The notes: generated by a model from the letters alone, not told the origin. DNA of 64,000 nt from Rallus limicola (GCA_022605955.1 JAKCOZ010000012.1:20493015-20557014); one strand, 5' to 3'. Positions 45,913 to 59,185 are shown, counted from the first letter of the stretch. Numbers and translations are program-made.

Positions 45913-47035
45913 CTGTGGTGGATGTAGTGGAGAAAATAGTCTAAAAGGTGGTGAACAACTACCTTCAGCTCAGTGAGGAGGGAGTAGAGCCAAGACACAC
46001 ACAGGTTCCCAGGTCAGAGAGAAAAAGCAGTGCCTTGCTTTGGGGAAGGGCCAAGACCCATCCATGGGGACATCCCCTCCAGCTTTGTTCAGCTATGCCT
46101 CAGCTTCACACCCCCCCAGAGAAAACCTGATCTGAGAAGTACATGGCTTTTAAATATCCCTGAAGAGAGTGCTTCATTTCAGGAAAGCAGTGCTAAAACC
46201 CTGATGCTGTGTTTGTGAGTGGGACCACAGGGAGGAGAAGGGTGATGTGCTGCTGGGGATAGGGAGGGCAACATCAGCCCTTCAGAAGCCACAAAGGAGA
46301 AGCAGATCACACAAGAAATATGGCTGGGGAGAGAGGTAAGGACAGAGAAAAACAAACAAATGCTAAGCAGCACCCAGAGGAAAAGCACAAACAGGCAGGG
46401 CAGATACGGCCCAAGCAGTTTTTCTCCCACCTAATTCCTTGAGCGGGTCAATCATCTTTTATCTCCTTTGAGTCAGTCCCCGTGCCATCGAGAGCACCAG
46501 CCGGAACAAAGCAAAGGCAGAGGAGAGCTAAAACTACTGCCCAGCGGGAAGTGAATGCTCTGGCACTATTTATTTTTGAGTCCACATTTGGATTAGCTGT
46601 AAAGAGCTGTGTGGATAAGCAAGCAGGCAATTACAGCTGGGACGTGCTGCTCATGAATGGAAACAGCTCCAATCTGCTCAGGACATATTGAAATTCTAAT
46701 TCAGTTAGACTCCTTTAGTTACAGCGCTCATCACAGACACTAAAAGAGATGGGATTAAAAAATAAATACAACTTATGTTTCCTTTGGTCTGCCTTTTCTG
46801 CTCCCCTTTTCTTCCTCCCCTCCCCAAATTTAACTGCTGTTTGACTTTATTTTCTGTGGCAAATACAGCAGTCTGCATTAGGCTGCTTGTTAATTTTTAT
46901 GAGGATGTAGCAGACTGCAGCTGGACGAGCATTTGCAGTGCTTGTGGGTGGACAGCCAGCATGGACACTAGACCACTGCTGAGGGTTCACATGTCACATC
47001 TTACTAAAGCCCATTACCCAGAGATATCTGTTATT

Positions 47036-47098
47036 GCTGCAGGTGTGACACCGAAGCACAGAACAAGGAGGTGATTTGCACAAGCTCTTCACTGGATT
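47036..47098 (+). repeat. MIR-like SINE relic
   Basis: TGCAGGTGTGACACCGAAGC, ACAGAACAAGGAGG and TGATTTGCACAAGC follow the order of the MIR tail (ACAGATGGGAAACTGAGGC, ACAGAG, TGACTTGCCCAAG). Diverged, and the call rests on ordering of short matches. Confidence 0.35.
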
Positions 47099-47664
47099 CA
47101 TCCCTGGTTCAGACCAGTGTTCATAGTCCAACAGATTGCAATGTTCTACCAGTAAGCAGATTGGCTTCCTGCTTTGGTACTGGTATGAAACATCTTCTCC
47201 ATTGTAGGCAACTGGTTTCACACTGGGTTGTGCAGGTAAGTTAGGTAAAGATCTGATCCAGAACACTGGCCAGAGAAGATGACCCAGAGTGCAGGATCAG
47301 CCCTACCAATGTGACCTGGCAGTTCAAGCAAGTTATTTAACTATGTGCTGGTTGAGTTTCCCTAACTGTCAATGAAAGGTGTCGTATTAAACCTGCTGGC
47401 ACATGCAAGGAACAGTTAGATGAAATCTAAATGTCTGAGATAGCCAGATGGGAGGAACAAGAGGAACATGAGCTCAGGTCTCCACCTGCCAAGTAGTCAT
47501 GCTTCCCTCACAACCAGTCTCTTGGATCTGCTGGAGGACCTCCAAACACAGAGGGATGTCTACAGACAGGTTGTGAATAGTACCGACCAGAAACCTGGTT
47601 ATGACAGGCCCTGAGTAGAGATTAATTGCCTTCCTTGAAACTAAGAAATGGGCTTGATGGGGAA

Positions 47665-47735
47665 AGACAGATATAATATCTCCATCCTACTGATACGACT
47701 GAGGCACGGAGCTGTGAAATGAGCAGGCACCCAGC
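47665..47735 (+). repeat. MIR-like SINE relic
   Basis: AATATCTCCATCCTACTGAT followed by ACGACTGAGGCACGGAGC and GAAATGA matches the MIR landmarks ATTATCCCCATTTTACAGAT and AACTGAGGCACAGAG in order. Third such relic within 1.9 kb. Confidence 0.45.
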
Positions 47736-50700
47736 TCAGATCTCATGAGCATTTTTACTCTGTGCTGTTAGAAAAGGGCAAGTTTTGTAGCATAAATACT
47801 CTGTGGTGGCTCCTCATCCTTTCAAGATACAGCCTTCACCATCTGTAGCACTCTTAGTTGAACATGATCAATTGTCATGTCAACTTCACAAAACAGAATT
47901 TTGTACCTAAGTGCTGTAGAAAAGCACTGGAGATACTTTTTCATGCAGAAATGTAATGCAATTTTAACAGAATTGAGTATTTTAAGTGTCTTTTTTTGTT
48001 GTTGTTAAATGCAATTCTGTAAAGGCAGCTGCCTATTGGCTACTGAATGTAAGTTGTGTACAGTATGGTTTACATCTCTGTGGACCACTGGATTTATGCA
48101 TGTGCTCTCTGGAGCTCCCTGTTCCCCTTGCCCACTGGTAAGGATTTCCAAGTCACATATTAGCGACAGATATCTCCTGCCTGATCAGAAAAACAAGGCA
48201 AAATCCCAATTCCTACAGGGAAGGTGCATGCCCCAGAGAGCAATTACCAGCATAAGAAGAAGGAAGCATTTCTAATGGATTCATTTATAATTGGGACACA
48301 GATCAAATCTGTCCTGTTGAGCAAGAGTGGGACAAGGTTGGAAATAAAGCAGGTCACAATAAGGCAAAGTTTTAGAAAGAGAGGGAACACAAGATGAAAG
48401 ATAATAGTGATGGGCACACAGGAGAAAAAGTAGGAACGTCTGCATATTGCAGAAAGCAATAATCAAATCTACAGAAGTAGTGGTAGAAGTGGATGGGAAA
48501 TCTGGTGGAGTCAGTGAGTCAAATGACTGCTGGGGCAAGTCTGATGAGTTTGGCTTGGTACAGCGATCCACCAGTCTATTAGGTCAAAAATCAGTGTAAG
48601 CACTAAATCACCTGCTTGTTCAGTGCATAATACACTGGATGGTACAGGTGCAGATTTAGCCTCCTTAGAAAACCAGTAGCTGGAGAGCTTGTGAATCTCT
48701 TTATAGATGTGTTCCTGTAATATACTTTTTAGCATAAAACCAATTTTTCTTGAGAGTCAGGGAAAAAAAGATAATGAGAAAGAACAAAAGCAAGTCTCCA
48801 TAAGAGAGAACAGTGTACCCGTGCCCTCTACGCAGGTTTGAACCAACAAAAGAGAACAAAATCCCTGCAGTCTCTGAGGCCAGCAGAACACTCTGAACAG
48901 TGATGGGGCCATGTCCATGAAACAAAACCCCAATGTATTTTGGTCTCATAACTTGTCTTGAAATGAAAACAATGGTAGGAGCAAGCACAGACACTTCCAT
49001 TCCTCATATGGCAATAATCTATATTAATTACAGCGAGCGTCCAGCTTCGAACAATGTCACTGCAGTGCTATTACTGTTGAAGAGTATTGAGTTTCCAAGG
49101 AGGTGAATGTCTTTTTCCCTCCCTAATCATGATTACTTGGCTTAGTACTTGGGCTAAGCTTTCACTTAACCAAGATAAATGGATATTTCCAAACCCAGCG
49201 AGTTAACACTATGCAGCACATTATTACTCTCTTCCCAGATTTCTTGCCTTGTGTGCTGTTCTACTCAGCTAAACACAAATAACAGTAAGAATAGGAAGGA
49301 GGAACTGTACAGGATCCCATAGAGGTTAAAGATCAAAATAATAAATAAGTCTTGTTTTGACTCATTACTTCATCCTGTTCCATGCTGGCATTTCCCCTCA
49401 ACCCACAGAACACAACCACATTATTTTCCCTATAATTTCCCTTTCTTTAAAACATTAGGGCCCACACCACATCTTTGCAGACACCACCAGCCTATCTGAC
49501 TAATATTTTGCTGCTTTCCATTTGGAATCCCTCTTTGTCATTTAAGCCTACATGCCAATACCGTAGGTTAACATTCAGAAGAGCAGATGGGGAATTAGAG
49601 GCAAAACTTCTGTCAGTGATAACAGGACTTCCACACTTCATTTCCCCCAGGGCATAGTGAAACGTTTTCCTTTTTAACTGCGCAGGGCAAAACCGCCTCA
49701 AGGAACCGGTGGCAGGAAAACTGCTCTGGCAACACACTGAAGCTGTCAGGATGCAGGAATAGATTTTCAGTTGCTGGGCCATTTGTGGGAAGTTATTTTG
49801 TAGCAGCTCCTGGAAGATACCCATCTCAGTACAGAATTTCAAGCGCAAAATAGGCAGCAAGAGCTGCCTTTGTAGCAAAGCCAGTGAGAGGTCTGGTTCT
49901 CAGCAGCTTCTCCTACACAGGTGGGTTTACCTGACCATAACCCTGCCTAGCCATCTGGCTTTTGATGACCAGAGGAGGCTGCAGTTCCAGGTCAGGTCCT
50001 AACTCAGGTCCCTAAATTCTACAAATCCCATTATTTCAGCTCCCCAATTCTCTGCCCATTGCTGGGGGAACTGCAAGACTGTGCACAGGCATATTAGTGC
50101 GAGTGAGAGGCCTCCTACCCACATGACTCCTTACACAGCAGTGGTGTCTGGGACATGCCATGTGTCCACGTGTGCAGATGTGCAGATGTCTCAGGGATAG
50201 GCAGCTCTGTGCACCACCCCCTTTCACACGTTCATGGGGAGCTAGCTGGTGCTTTGTACTTGCAACACATAGGATTTCACAAAGCGGGAAGGGGATCGTC
50301 TGTTGTAGGCACAACACCGCTCATTGTTAAGGAGCAACAGTCAGCCCGACATCCCATTGCTATCTTAGGGTCACTCCCAAGCTGGAGAGCCCCATGGCAC
50401 CTCATTGGGATCGATCGTCCCTGTACTCCGCCAGCTTTCCTTGGGGCTGCAGGGCTGTGCTGCTGACGCTGGCCAGCTGCCACCCAGCAGTTGCTGTATG
50501 ACAGGAACGATCAGGATCAAGATGAAATTAAGCATCTGGACACATCAAATGTCACACGGGCGATTGAAAGCAGATTCTGGCTGCTAAAGCTTTCATTGGA
50601 GTCACGCTACAGGCCTGCCCAGAGAGCAAGAGCTTGCCCCTAACCTTCAGTGCCATGCAGATGGGATTTGTTCACATAATTACTGCCAGATACAGCCTGC

Positions 50701-52192
50701 TCCATCTTACCTTCCCCAGTCTTTTTCTATAAGGTATCCATCATTTGGTCAGTCTCCACCCACCTTCTTCCCAACAACAAAAGACTTTTGTGATGCATTT
50801 GGTACTGCCATTAATGAAACAAGGAAATAGATGTTGAAAATCAGGACATGTGGGTTATGTCTGTACTCTACTCTTTAGGACAGTTAAACTATTGCCTGTT
50901 CATTTTCAGCCTTCTTGAAGATTTTATGAAATTCCTTCCAGCCTCCATCTCTCCTAAGAATCCCTGAGCCCCAGTCATCATGTGAATTACATTCAAATCA
51001 AAACACAGAAAAGCTGTGTTTTCACACTGACCTTGAAATCCTGAAGGCCTTTTCCACCTCCCACTGGATACAGCAGGTGTGTGTCTAATTGTAAAGGTGT
51101 TTTACTGCATGGCTAGTGACTGAGGAGGTTGGAAAGGTAAGTTTAACAAGAAATGTTTCTCACATATATATATTTGAGATCCTATCTGGCAACTAAAAAC
51201 TGGAATTTGAGTTCTTCAAATTATTTGGATCAATTTAAGCAAACATGCCTGTGGGAAAACTGGTTGATGTACCTGCTAACACCAGGCAGGTGCCTTGAGC
51301 TGGCCCTGTTGTTACACTTGTGTACTTCTTGCTGTAACACTGTGTAGGAGGTAAATAAAAGCTGGTAGTCTTCCTCCTAATGTGGTCAGAGATTTTTTCT
51401 CCATATTAATTTGATAGTAGTAATTAAATTACAGAAAGTATTATCAGAGGCTGCTGTAATACAGACTGCAATTTTATTTCATAGGGTGCAAAATGTCACT
51501 TTCATTCCCACTTGCTTCTCTTCCTTGCACTGGAGATGCTGGGGTGAGTTCTGCAGCTCAGCTTTTCTTATTCTCTTAATGCTGATGTACATTAATGAAG
51601 CCTATAATTTCAATGCTCTTTGATATGTACTTCAGAAGAGGCTGGGTACTTGATTCTCTTCTTATTTACCTCAGCGAGGTCAGGAGCTGAATGCAGAAGC
51701 AAGTGAAGGGGCAGGGCAATGCCACAGACCACAGGTCAGCACCAGAGCAAAGGCACTTTTTCAGTTTGCTGTGGTCCCTTGGGAAATCCTCACAGCTGGA
51801 CTCGTGTTGGAAGAAATACTCTCCTTAAACTGGCAGGAGGTTCAGTATCTGAATACAATCCATGCTGAAAGAATGTTCAAAACCTGAATTTTGACCTTTA
51901 TGCAAGTCAAAAAAGAGATTTTCGGTATCTGTAAAGATTAAAAAATTATGTGGAACACTTTGTCCAATAGTAGGGTTTTTTATTTCTTCATACTCTTGGT
52001 ATTTGTTTTTACCCTTTGCCACAATAGAAATTCAAGTCCAATACTCAGTCAAAATGAAGCGTTTTATCACCTTGCCACTCAAATGCCTGAGTCAGAGGCT
52101 GAAAACGTAACATCAGCTGCACTGTTACCAGTGGATGCATAAGGACATGGAAAATCAACCTTTAGCTCTACAGCCCAGAGAAGAGCCTCTTA

Positions 52193-52223
52193 TTTTTATA
52201 TTCCTCTTCTTTTTATATTCCTC
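52193..52223 (+). repeat. Imperfect tandem duplication, 17-base period
   Basis: The 14-mer TTTTTATATTCCTC appears at 52193-52206 and 52210-52223. Confidence 0.9.
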
Positions 52224-52384
52224 GTGGCAGAGTCAATTGCTATCAGAACATGTTGCCATGATAAGTGGTCAGCTATTAACACCTTACAGGGATCTGAAAA
52301 TGTTGCTGCTGGAGGATTTTGGTTGCCAGAGTGCTCCCCAGTCAGAGCAGTTTGCTGGTGCAAAGTTCTGAGCTCATGGTGGGA

Positions 52385-52995
52385 ACCCTGCTATCTAATC
52401 CCCCTGCCAAAGCAGGTTCACTAGGACAGGTCGCACAGGTCGGTGTCCAGATGGGTCTTGAGTATCTCCAAAAAAGGAGACTCCACACCCCCCTGGGCAG
52501 CCTGTCCCAGGGCTCCCTCACCCTCACTGGGTAAAAGTTCTTCTGCATATTGTGCTCCAACTTGAGGCCATTGCCCCTTGTCCTGTCCCCACAGACCATT
52601 GAAGAGGCTGGCCATTTCCCCCTGTCTCCCACACTTCAGACATTTAAAAACATCGATCAGATCCCCTCTTGGTCTTCTTTTCTCAAGGCTGAACAGCCCC
52701 AGTTCCTTCAGCCTTTCCTTGTAGGGGAGATGCTCCAGGCCCTTAATCATCTTGGTAGCCCTCCACTGGACTCTCTCCAGGAGATCCCTGTCTTTTTTAT
52801 CCCAGGGAGCCCAGAACTGGACACAATACAGGTGGGGCCTGACCAGGCTAGAGCAGAGGAGTAGGATCACCTTTGACCTGCTGGCCACACACCTTTTAAT
52901 ACACCGCAGGATCCCATTAGCCTTCTTGGCTACCTGGGCACACTGCTGGCTCGTGGCCAACCTGTCGCCCACCAAACAGTGGACGTCCACCACCA
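52385..52995 (-). mobile_element. CR1 LINE fragment, ORF2 C-terminus
   Basis: The minus strand keeps one open frame of about 190 codons (52421-52993) matching the C-terminal end of CR1 ORF2: [33 protein letters not shown] and [14 protein letters not shown]. The open frame and near-consensus wording suggest a younger or less mutated copy than the one near 3-4 kb. Both ends are truncated and the terminal octamer repeat is absent, so the 3' edge is approximate. It is not a host gene. Confidence 0.94.
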
Positions 52996-54078
52996 GCCTG
53001 GCAGTACCTGGAGGAGTACCAGTGATTACAACAAGTAACTGACGGTATGTCTTGAGCGTCTATATTTTCACTTCTACAGAAAGCGTGGAGCTGATCTCGG
53101 AGCACTTAATTTGGCAGCTGTAGCATAATCGCAGTGGAAAGCAGTGCTGGAAGACCACCCGTGGATTTCAGCAGATCAGATCCCCCGTAGTTAAACTAAA
53201 TGTCATCACACTGTACGCGGCGGCTGATTTCAGGTTTGCTAATTTGTAAAACAATGTGAAGAGGACGCTGCAGCTCTGAGCGGAGCAGCTGAATTATAGG
53301 TACTTAGGCAGCGCTGTAGGGACATGAATTCTGTTTATTGCACAAACCTGCCTCTATAATTAATAGAAATAGTAACATTTCCTTGCTCTGTTTTCATTAA
53401 TTCAGACTGATAGCTTTGGAAGATCAGAATGGATTAGGAAACACATTTTTGGAAGAACAGGAGAGAACCAGAGGACTTTTTTGGCTCTTCAGTCAAGATC
53501 TTCTTCAATGTGCAAGAACAAAACTACTAGTGATGCTCTGTGGGTAACAGACCATCTGTCACCATAATTGCAGCTTTATTTTATTTTTTCCCTGCTTCTA
53601 GGAGGAAAGATCCAGACTTCCCTAGCTGCCTACCTGCACTGAGCATTAGGGAATGAGGTTGAAAGCCTTGAGAAACAGCCACAGCCGGTCCAAAGCCTGT
53701 TGAAACCCCAACAGCTCTCTATCGCCAAGGCCAGCACCTCCCAACAGAAACTGGCTTCAGGGTTTACCTAACAAGCTGCAAATGATCCAAACAACATGTC
53801 TCCTTTAGCAGGAGTTTTATAGGCCTTTCCCCCTCTCTTAGGAGGCGTAAATGTTTCAAGGTTTAAAATTGTGCTCTATTTATCTCTGTGGCACAGTTTG
53901 ATATTGTTCCCACAGAAGCACCGGTGATACTTCATCCTGGTGGAGGAGGGCGCTGAATGAAGCAGAGCTAATGCACGAGCCAGCTTAGCCATGGCTGGTG
54001 ACAACTGAAATGTGGCACAGGCTTTGGTCTGGGTGTTATTTTATCATTTTGGAGGCTGGAAGCAAGAAGTGCCCAGAA
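52996..54078. other. Unique spacer between two CR1 copies
   Basis: No gene. The segment 53270-53430 is rich in ATTA/TAAT cores and unrepetitive, which is compatible with a regulatory element but unproven. Confidence 0.55.
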
Positions 54079-54525
54079 ATCACACAATCACAGAAAGACT
54101 AGGTTGGAAAAGACCTTTAAGATCATCGAGTCCAACAGTACCTGTCCTATGCTAAACCGTTTCTCTAAGTACCTCATCTACTCATCTTTTAGACACATGC
54201 CCTCCATCCCCTTCCCCAGCCTGGTTGCCTTTCTCTGGACACGCTCCAGGACCTCGATGTCCTTCTTGTAGTGAGGGGCCCAGAACTGGACACAGCACTC
54301 GAGGTGTGGACTCACCAATGCGAGTACAGGGGCACAATCACCTCCTTAAACCTGCTGGCCATGCTATTTCTTATACAAGCCAGGATGCCGTGGGCCTTCT
54401 TGGCCACCTGGCCACGCTGCTGGCTCATGATCAGTTTGCAGTCACCCAACACCCCCAGGTCCTTCTCTTCCTGGCAGCTGTCTAGCCACTCTTCCCCAAG
54501 CCTGTAGCGCTGCATGGGGTAACCG
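54079..54525 (-). mobile_element. CR1 LINE fragment with 3' end and internal deletion
   Basis: Minus-oriented CR1 whose 3' end begins with octamer remnants (cacacaatcacagaaagac) and the AGGTTGGAAAAGACCTTTAAGATCATC-type region. Around 54200-54230 it jumps from the 3' non-coding part to ORF2 sequence, so a block present in the other copies is missing. The right part encodes [19 protein letters not shown] and [20 protein letters not shown] before the truncated end. It lies 1.1 kb from the previous CR1 in the same orientation, but the two carry overlapping ORF2 segments and so are separate insertions. Confidence 0.93.
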
Positions 54526-57500
54526 AGGCTGCTGTGTGAGCATGAACATCAGACAGCTACACAAGGGGCTTTTCCCGCCTGCCCCATCCCAATCAGGGTC
54601 AGAAGCACAGGAATAGGTGTGTCAGAGAGGACTTATTTTCCCAATGATACACTGAAAAAATATCCATCTTAATTGCTTTCTAAGACAAAGTACGTACCGA
54701 TCATTGAACCACTCTGACTAAGGAGGGACTTTTATTGATATGACTCCTTAGCCAAATGTAATGCAATTAAATGATTGGATTTCATTACGTATATTGACAT
54801 GGTGTCAGTGACAATTTCCATTCTCCCTATTATTTCTATAAATAAAGTCATCTGCCATAATTAGAAAATATGAATGTGCTAAGACCTCCATTAATTCTTC
54901 CCTATATTAATCTAAGATCTGGGCAGATGTTTATTAATACCTTGTTACACTGCGTTCATCAGCTGCTACCAAGAATAGAAAGGCTGAGACCTGATCTCAT
55001 GCTGAAGGTTAAATAAGAGCAGATCTGGCTAAATCTTGGCTTTTGGATAACTTTTTGACAATATCTTAGGGTTTTTTAATCAAAATGCTTTTTAAATCTT
55101 TAACCTCTCTCTTCCTCCCAGTATGCTCTGGACCAGGCATGAAACTCAGGGGTGTTCCCCTCCCTCCAGCATTGAGCTCGGTAGTCCTTTAGCTGCACCC
55201 TGACGTGCATTTTTATTTCAGTGGGCTGAATTAGACCAGTCCATGACCCTGCTTCTCCCTCCTGGAAGGTATTTAAGGAGCAGCAGTGCTGAGTGAGAGC
55301 CCATGTCCACCCCATTTAGTGCCTGGCACCTGCTGAGGGTTGCATGGGATGGATGTGAGGAACAGCAGGTACAGATGGACCCACGCCAAGCTGCGACAGG
55401 CGCTGTGACCAGCCTGTGAGACCTTGTGCTCCCTCCTGGGATCTTGTAGTTGGCAGGTTTCAGAACGAGTTTAACTTCTGTCCCAAGCCACCTCTCACTG
55501 CCACCTTCACTGGGTCTTCTGCCAAGAAGCTCTACAATTTACTTATGTTTCCTGAGAAAGTACTTTTTTCCTGCTTCTTTTTAATCTTGTGCTCAATAAC
55601 CTGAGGTCCCTTCCTGACCTTCTCTTTTCCTGTTTGGCATTTTCTGTCTCTTCCTACTCTGTTCTTTCTCACCCTCACCTGGATCTGTTCTCTCAGCACT
55701 TACTGCCCAGGCTGGGTGCCCAACAGGGCACCTCCAATGACTTCAGCAGTGCTGCATTGACTTGTACCAGCAAAGCAACTGTCCTGTGATCTCTGCAGTC
55801 ACGGCAGATGCTTGGCTTTATCCATGGGGCATTATCCAGGAGCTCTGAGGTTCAGGCTGGTGCCAAACTCCTGCTCGCTCACGTTCCCGGTGTGCTCAGG
55901 CTGCCTACGGGGAGAGGAGACGCTTGATTTCTGGGATGAGTCAACTGAAGTACAAACAATGCTGATTCACATCAGATGTTCACTGAAACAGCGTATAAGA
56001 TATATGTCTGTTTTACTGCATTGGGACTGCAACAGAGCCTATTTCCTCATTGTAGGAAAAGTTTAAATGTTGCTGGGAAAGCTTTAAGAACTTCTCCTGA
56101 AAGGCTCAGCCTATTTTTTTTTCAGCTGATAATTATAGTAATTTAATTAATCTTTTCATGTACACTGAAGTAGATGAGATGAAATTACAAGTCTTGTGAC
56201 TTTTTCTCCCCAGAATACTGGGCTGTTGCCATTCCTCCTTTAAAGCCAAGCCAATCATGACTGTTCACCACTGGGATTTACGTTGCAGGGTAAGATGTAA
56301 TGCACTGAAGTGGGTGAGGCGGCACTTGGTCTGAACCTGCCAATATATTTTTGGTTGGGACACATATGAAATTAAACTAGAGCATGTTGTGAGCTGGCCA
56401 GGGCTGGAGCTGGCCTTTCTTTACTGCTGTACCCAGGACTGGGCAGTTGGGGCTCCCAGACTTCATTAGGCCTTGAAGGAGAATTTAAATAATATTTTCA
56501 AGACAGGCTGTCCACACTACAGTGCAGGATAAGCACAAGCCAAAGCCTGCCATGTTGTCATCAGACTAAATCCTGACCTGATGAACTGGCTGACGTGTAC
56601 TTTGAAAGACTGGCAGTGGTGTCTGGCTTATCCTGTCCCCGCTTCAGAGGCAACCAAGGTAGAGGAAGAAAGGTTCGGCAAATCCAACAAACAGGATTGA
56701 TGCCAAAACTTCTGATGACCTCAGAAAAAAGAAGGTGGGCGCAAAATTAGACCACTCAAGTGTGGAAAACACATGCATGTATGGGGATATCTGTGCTGCT
56801 CTGGTATTCTCCCCTGGCTTTTGTACAAACTAATTTTAAATTCATATATTAAAAAAAAAAATCCAATGTTGCTTCCACCACTTTTTAGCCCTTGCCCATC
56901 TCCTTGCACCTGGACGCTGTTTGTCTCTTCTCCTGTCTGCCACCTCTGAAATGATCCACTTACCTTTTGCACTTTCTTTCCCTTTCTTGGAATTGGCTTT
57001 GCAGAAATGCACCCAAACAGCTATTCTTCAGGTCGGCATTTCAATTAGCTCAGAACTGTACATTTCTATTTCCTGGGTATTTACTTCTTTATTATTATTT
57101 GTATTGAATCTTTTTCTGAGCATTTGCATTGATTCTGATAACTCTGAGGGGTGCTTATCTGTATAAATAGGTCGATAGCTTTTGGACTGTGCTTTCTGAG
57201 GCACTAGACTGAGAGGCTTGCTTCAAACTTGAAAGGTCCTGTGCTGAATTTGTTAATACAGCAAGTTATTACTTGCTTGTTCTTGGTCAGTTATATTTAA
57301 GCAGTTGCCAAACTTACACCTCTTTTTCCCGTTACAGACACCCTCAGTTTGTCAGGGGAAAGGACACTATTGATGTCATGGTGATGCTCTGTCCAAAACT
57401 GATGGGCTTGGGTTAATCGCTGGTCCCAGAAGACAAGGGCCATGTGGATCCCCCTGGGCTCCTCCAAGGGACTAAGGGGGGGATCTAACAGGAACCAATC

Positions 57501-57554
57501 TCCCATCTCAAATGAGAGATGTTTCCTGCTCTTAAACTACAGTGAAACAAACCC

Positions 57555-57574
57555 TGATCTGAACTGATCTGAAC
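57555..57574 (+). repeat. Tandem duplication of a 10-mer
   Basis: TGATCTGAAC occurs twice with no spacer. Probably replication slippage. Confidence 0.9.
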
Positions 57575-58560
57575 TAGAATCAGGTGCAAAATAAGACCTT
57601 AATTTCTATTTCTATCTTGGCTAAGGAAATACCTCTTCGCACTGTCTTCCTACAAGCCAATTTTGGACTAAGTGAAAAAACATAGTTCGACAAAATCTCT
57701 GTGTGAAGCCACCAGGAACACAGGAAGATGATAGTGTAGCAAGATAAGGGGGATTAAGATTACTCCTAGGCTTTTTAAGAAATAAGGGGTGAAAAAGTTA
57801 ATGGAATGCTCAACTGGGAGACATTGCTGGGGCCTGCAAATAGTGATAGACTGACATAGCTGGGCACACAGCAATTATGTTGTGTGAAATACCATTGCAT
57901 GGCCAGCCTTTTCCATGTACATTGAAGCCTGATGAATTCCACGTGGATTATAGCACGGAGCCTTTGGGAGCTATGGGTGATAAAGCTGGTCATTTCTGCT
58001 GATGTGTGTAATAAAGAAGTAGCTGAAATGCAATGAACTGGCCATTACCAAAGAGAGAAATACAGTGGCTGGCAATGCAGTGGCACAACCGTTACAAGAT
58101 GGGTGCTGGTCTCATGTTGACTGCTCATGTATCCCTCAGAGGACGAGCCTAGGATTCTTGTGTGACACCTGCCTATTGATTACACATCAGGCAGTGAGGT
58201 CTGATGTTTGCCTTTTGCCTCTCCCTCTCTTGGGATTTTCCTGGGCCAGTTTAGTTCTTGTTTAATGCAGGCAACGTCTCTGTGGCAAAGAGTGGCGCCT
58301 GCTGCGCCCTGCTTTCAGGAGAGGCACATATTGAGAATTTGCTTGTATTGTTGTGGAAATTAGATGTTACTTTAATCAGCATGGCAAATTTGAGTGGACT
58401 ATTCTGCAGAGACAATAGCAGCTAACAATCCAAACCCAGTGGAGGCCTGATCCAGCTTGTATTGAAGCTGGTGAAGTATTTCTATTGTACTTAATGGACA
58501 GTGGCCTCAGCCTCAAAAGAGTGTGCTTCAGATTGAACTTCTCTGCTTTTGCTGAGATCT

Positions 58561-58592
58561 TATTAGATTTGCAGAGTTGGTATTAGATTTGC
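58561..58592 (+). repeat. Direct repeat, 20-base period
   Basis: TATTAGATTTGC occurs at 58561-58572 and 58581-58592. Confidence 0.9.
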
Positions 58593-59109
58593 TCAGTGGT
58601 ATGAGAACATTACTACACTGTTAAATTACTTTTTCAGTTAATATCATATTCTTTTCTACCAGAATTTTTGTTTCTTAAGTCCTTTTTACTTGTTTGCCCT
58701 CAGATGGTTAGGGAATTCATTCTCGCTTTCTGCCTTGAACTACTACATACCATTATCTTGCAGGATTAAACAGCCCTTGTCCACTTCTCAGGTGAGTGCT
58801 TGGTATGCTAAACTTTAATTTTGTTCCTTGGGCAGGAAACTAGTGGAAACAAAACAAGAAGAGCCTTGCAAGTCATGAGGAAGCCTAAATCAAAATAGGT
58901 TCTTGACCTCCAAGCCCTTCTAGGGGAAGGCTCAGCACCAGCTTCCGGGGAAGCTCTCCTCATTCCTGAGCCTCACACCAGGAATGATGGGTTCATCCTT
59001 GAACCTATCACAACATACAGCTGCACTTTGTGAGCCCATTCTTCACAAAACAGTTCTCTGAGATCCAAACTGCATTATATTATTTGTAGTATTTACACCT
59101 GTAATACCA

Positions 59110-59185
59110 ACAGCATGCTAAGGGCTTTGAAGAGATGTTAGAAGACAAAGTCCCTGCCTAAAGAGCTTAATATTTTATTCAAAAT
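59110..59185 (+). repeat. Ancient amniote SINE-like relic
   Basis: GCTAAGGGCTTTGAAGAG, then AGACAAAGTCCCTGCC and TAAAGAGCTTAATATT reproduce the widespread amniote repeat block with GTCCCTGCCCCAAAGAGCTTACAATCT. Family assignment is from memory. Confidence 0.45.

Larger units (their letters stand above)
38092..52384. other. KCNMB2 upstream region, probably 5'-UTR intron
   Basis: Upstream of the first coding exon. No coding exon of any family was recognised. It holds the three MIR-like relics at 45.8-47.7 kb, the two-part repeat near 38.7 kb and an imperfect-repeat T/A tract at 52.2 kb. Stretches near 43.6-43.85 kb and 46.45-46.75 kb look unrepetitive and may be conserved non-coding elements. 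The promoter was not located. Confidence 0.6.

Noticed and set aside
48835..48844. GGTTTGAACC as a tRNA B box or SINE promoter
   Set aside because: No A box at the right distance and no cloverleaf could be drawn.
52421..52993. 190-codon open frame on the minus strand as a host gene
   Set aside because: The translation is the C-terminal part of CR1 ORF2, so it is part of the LINE.
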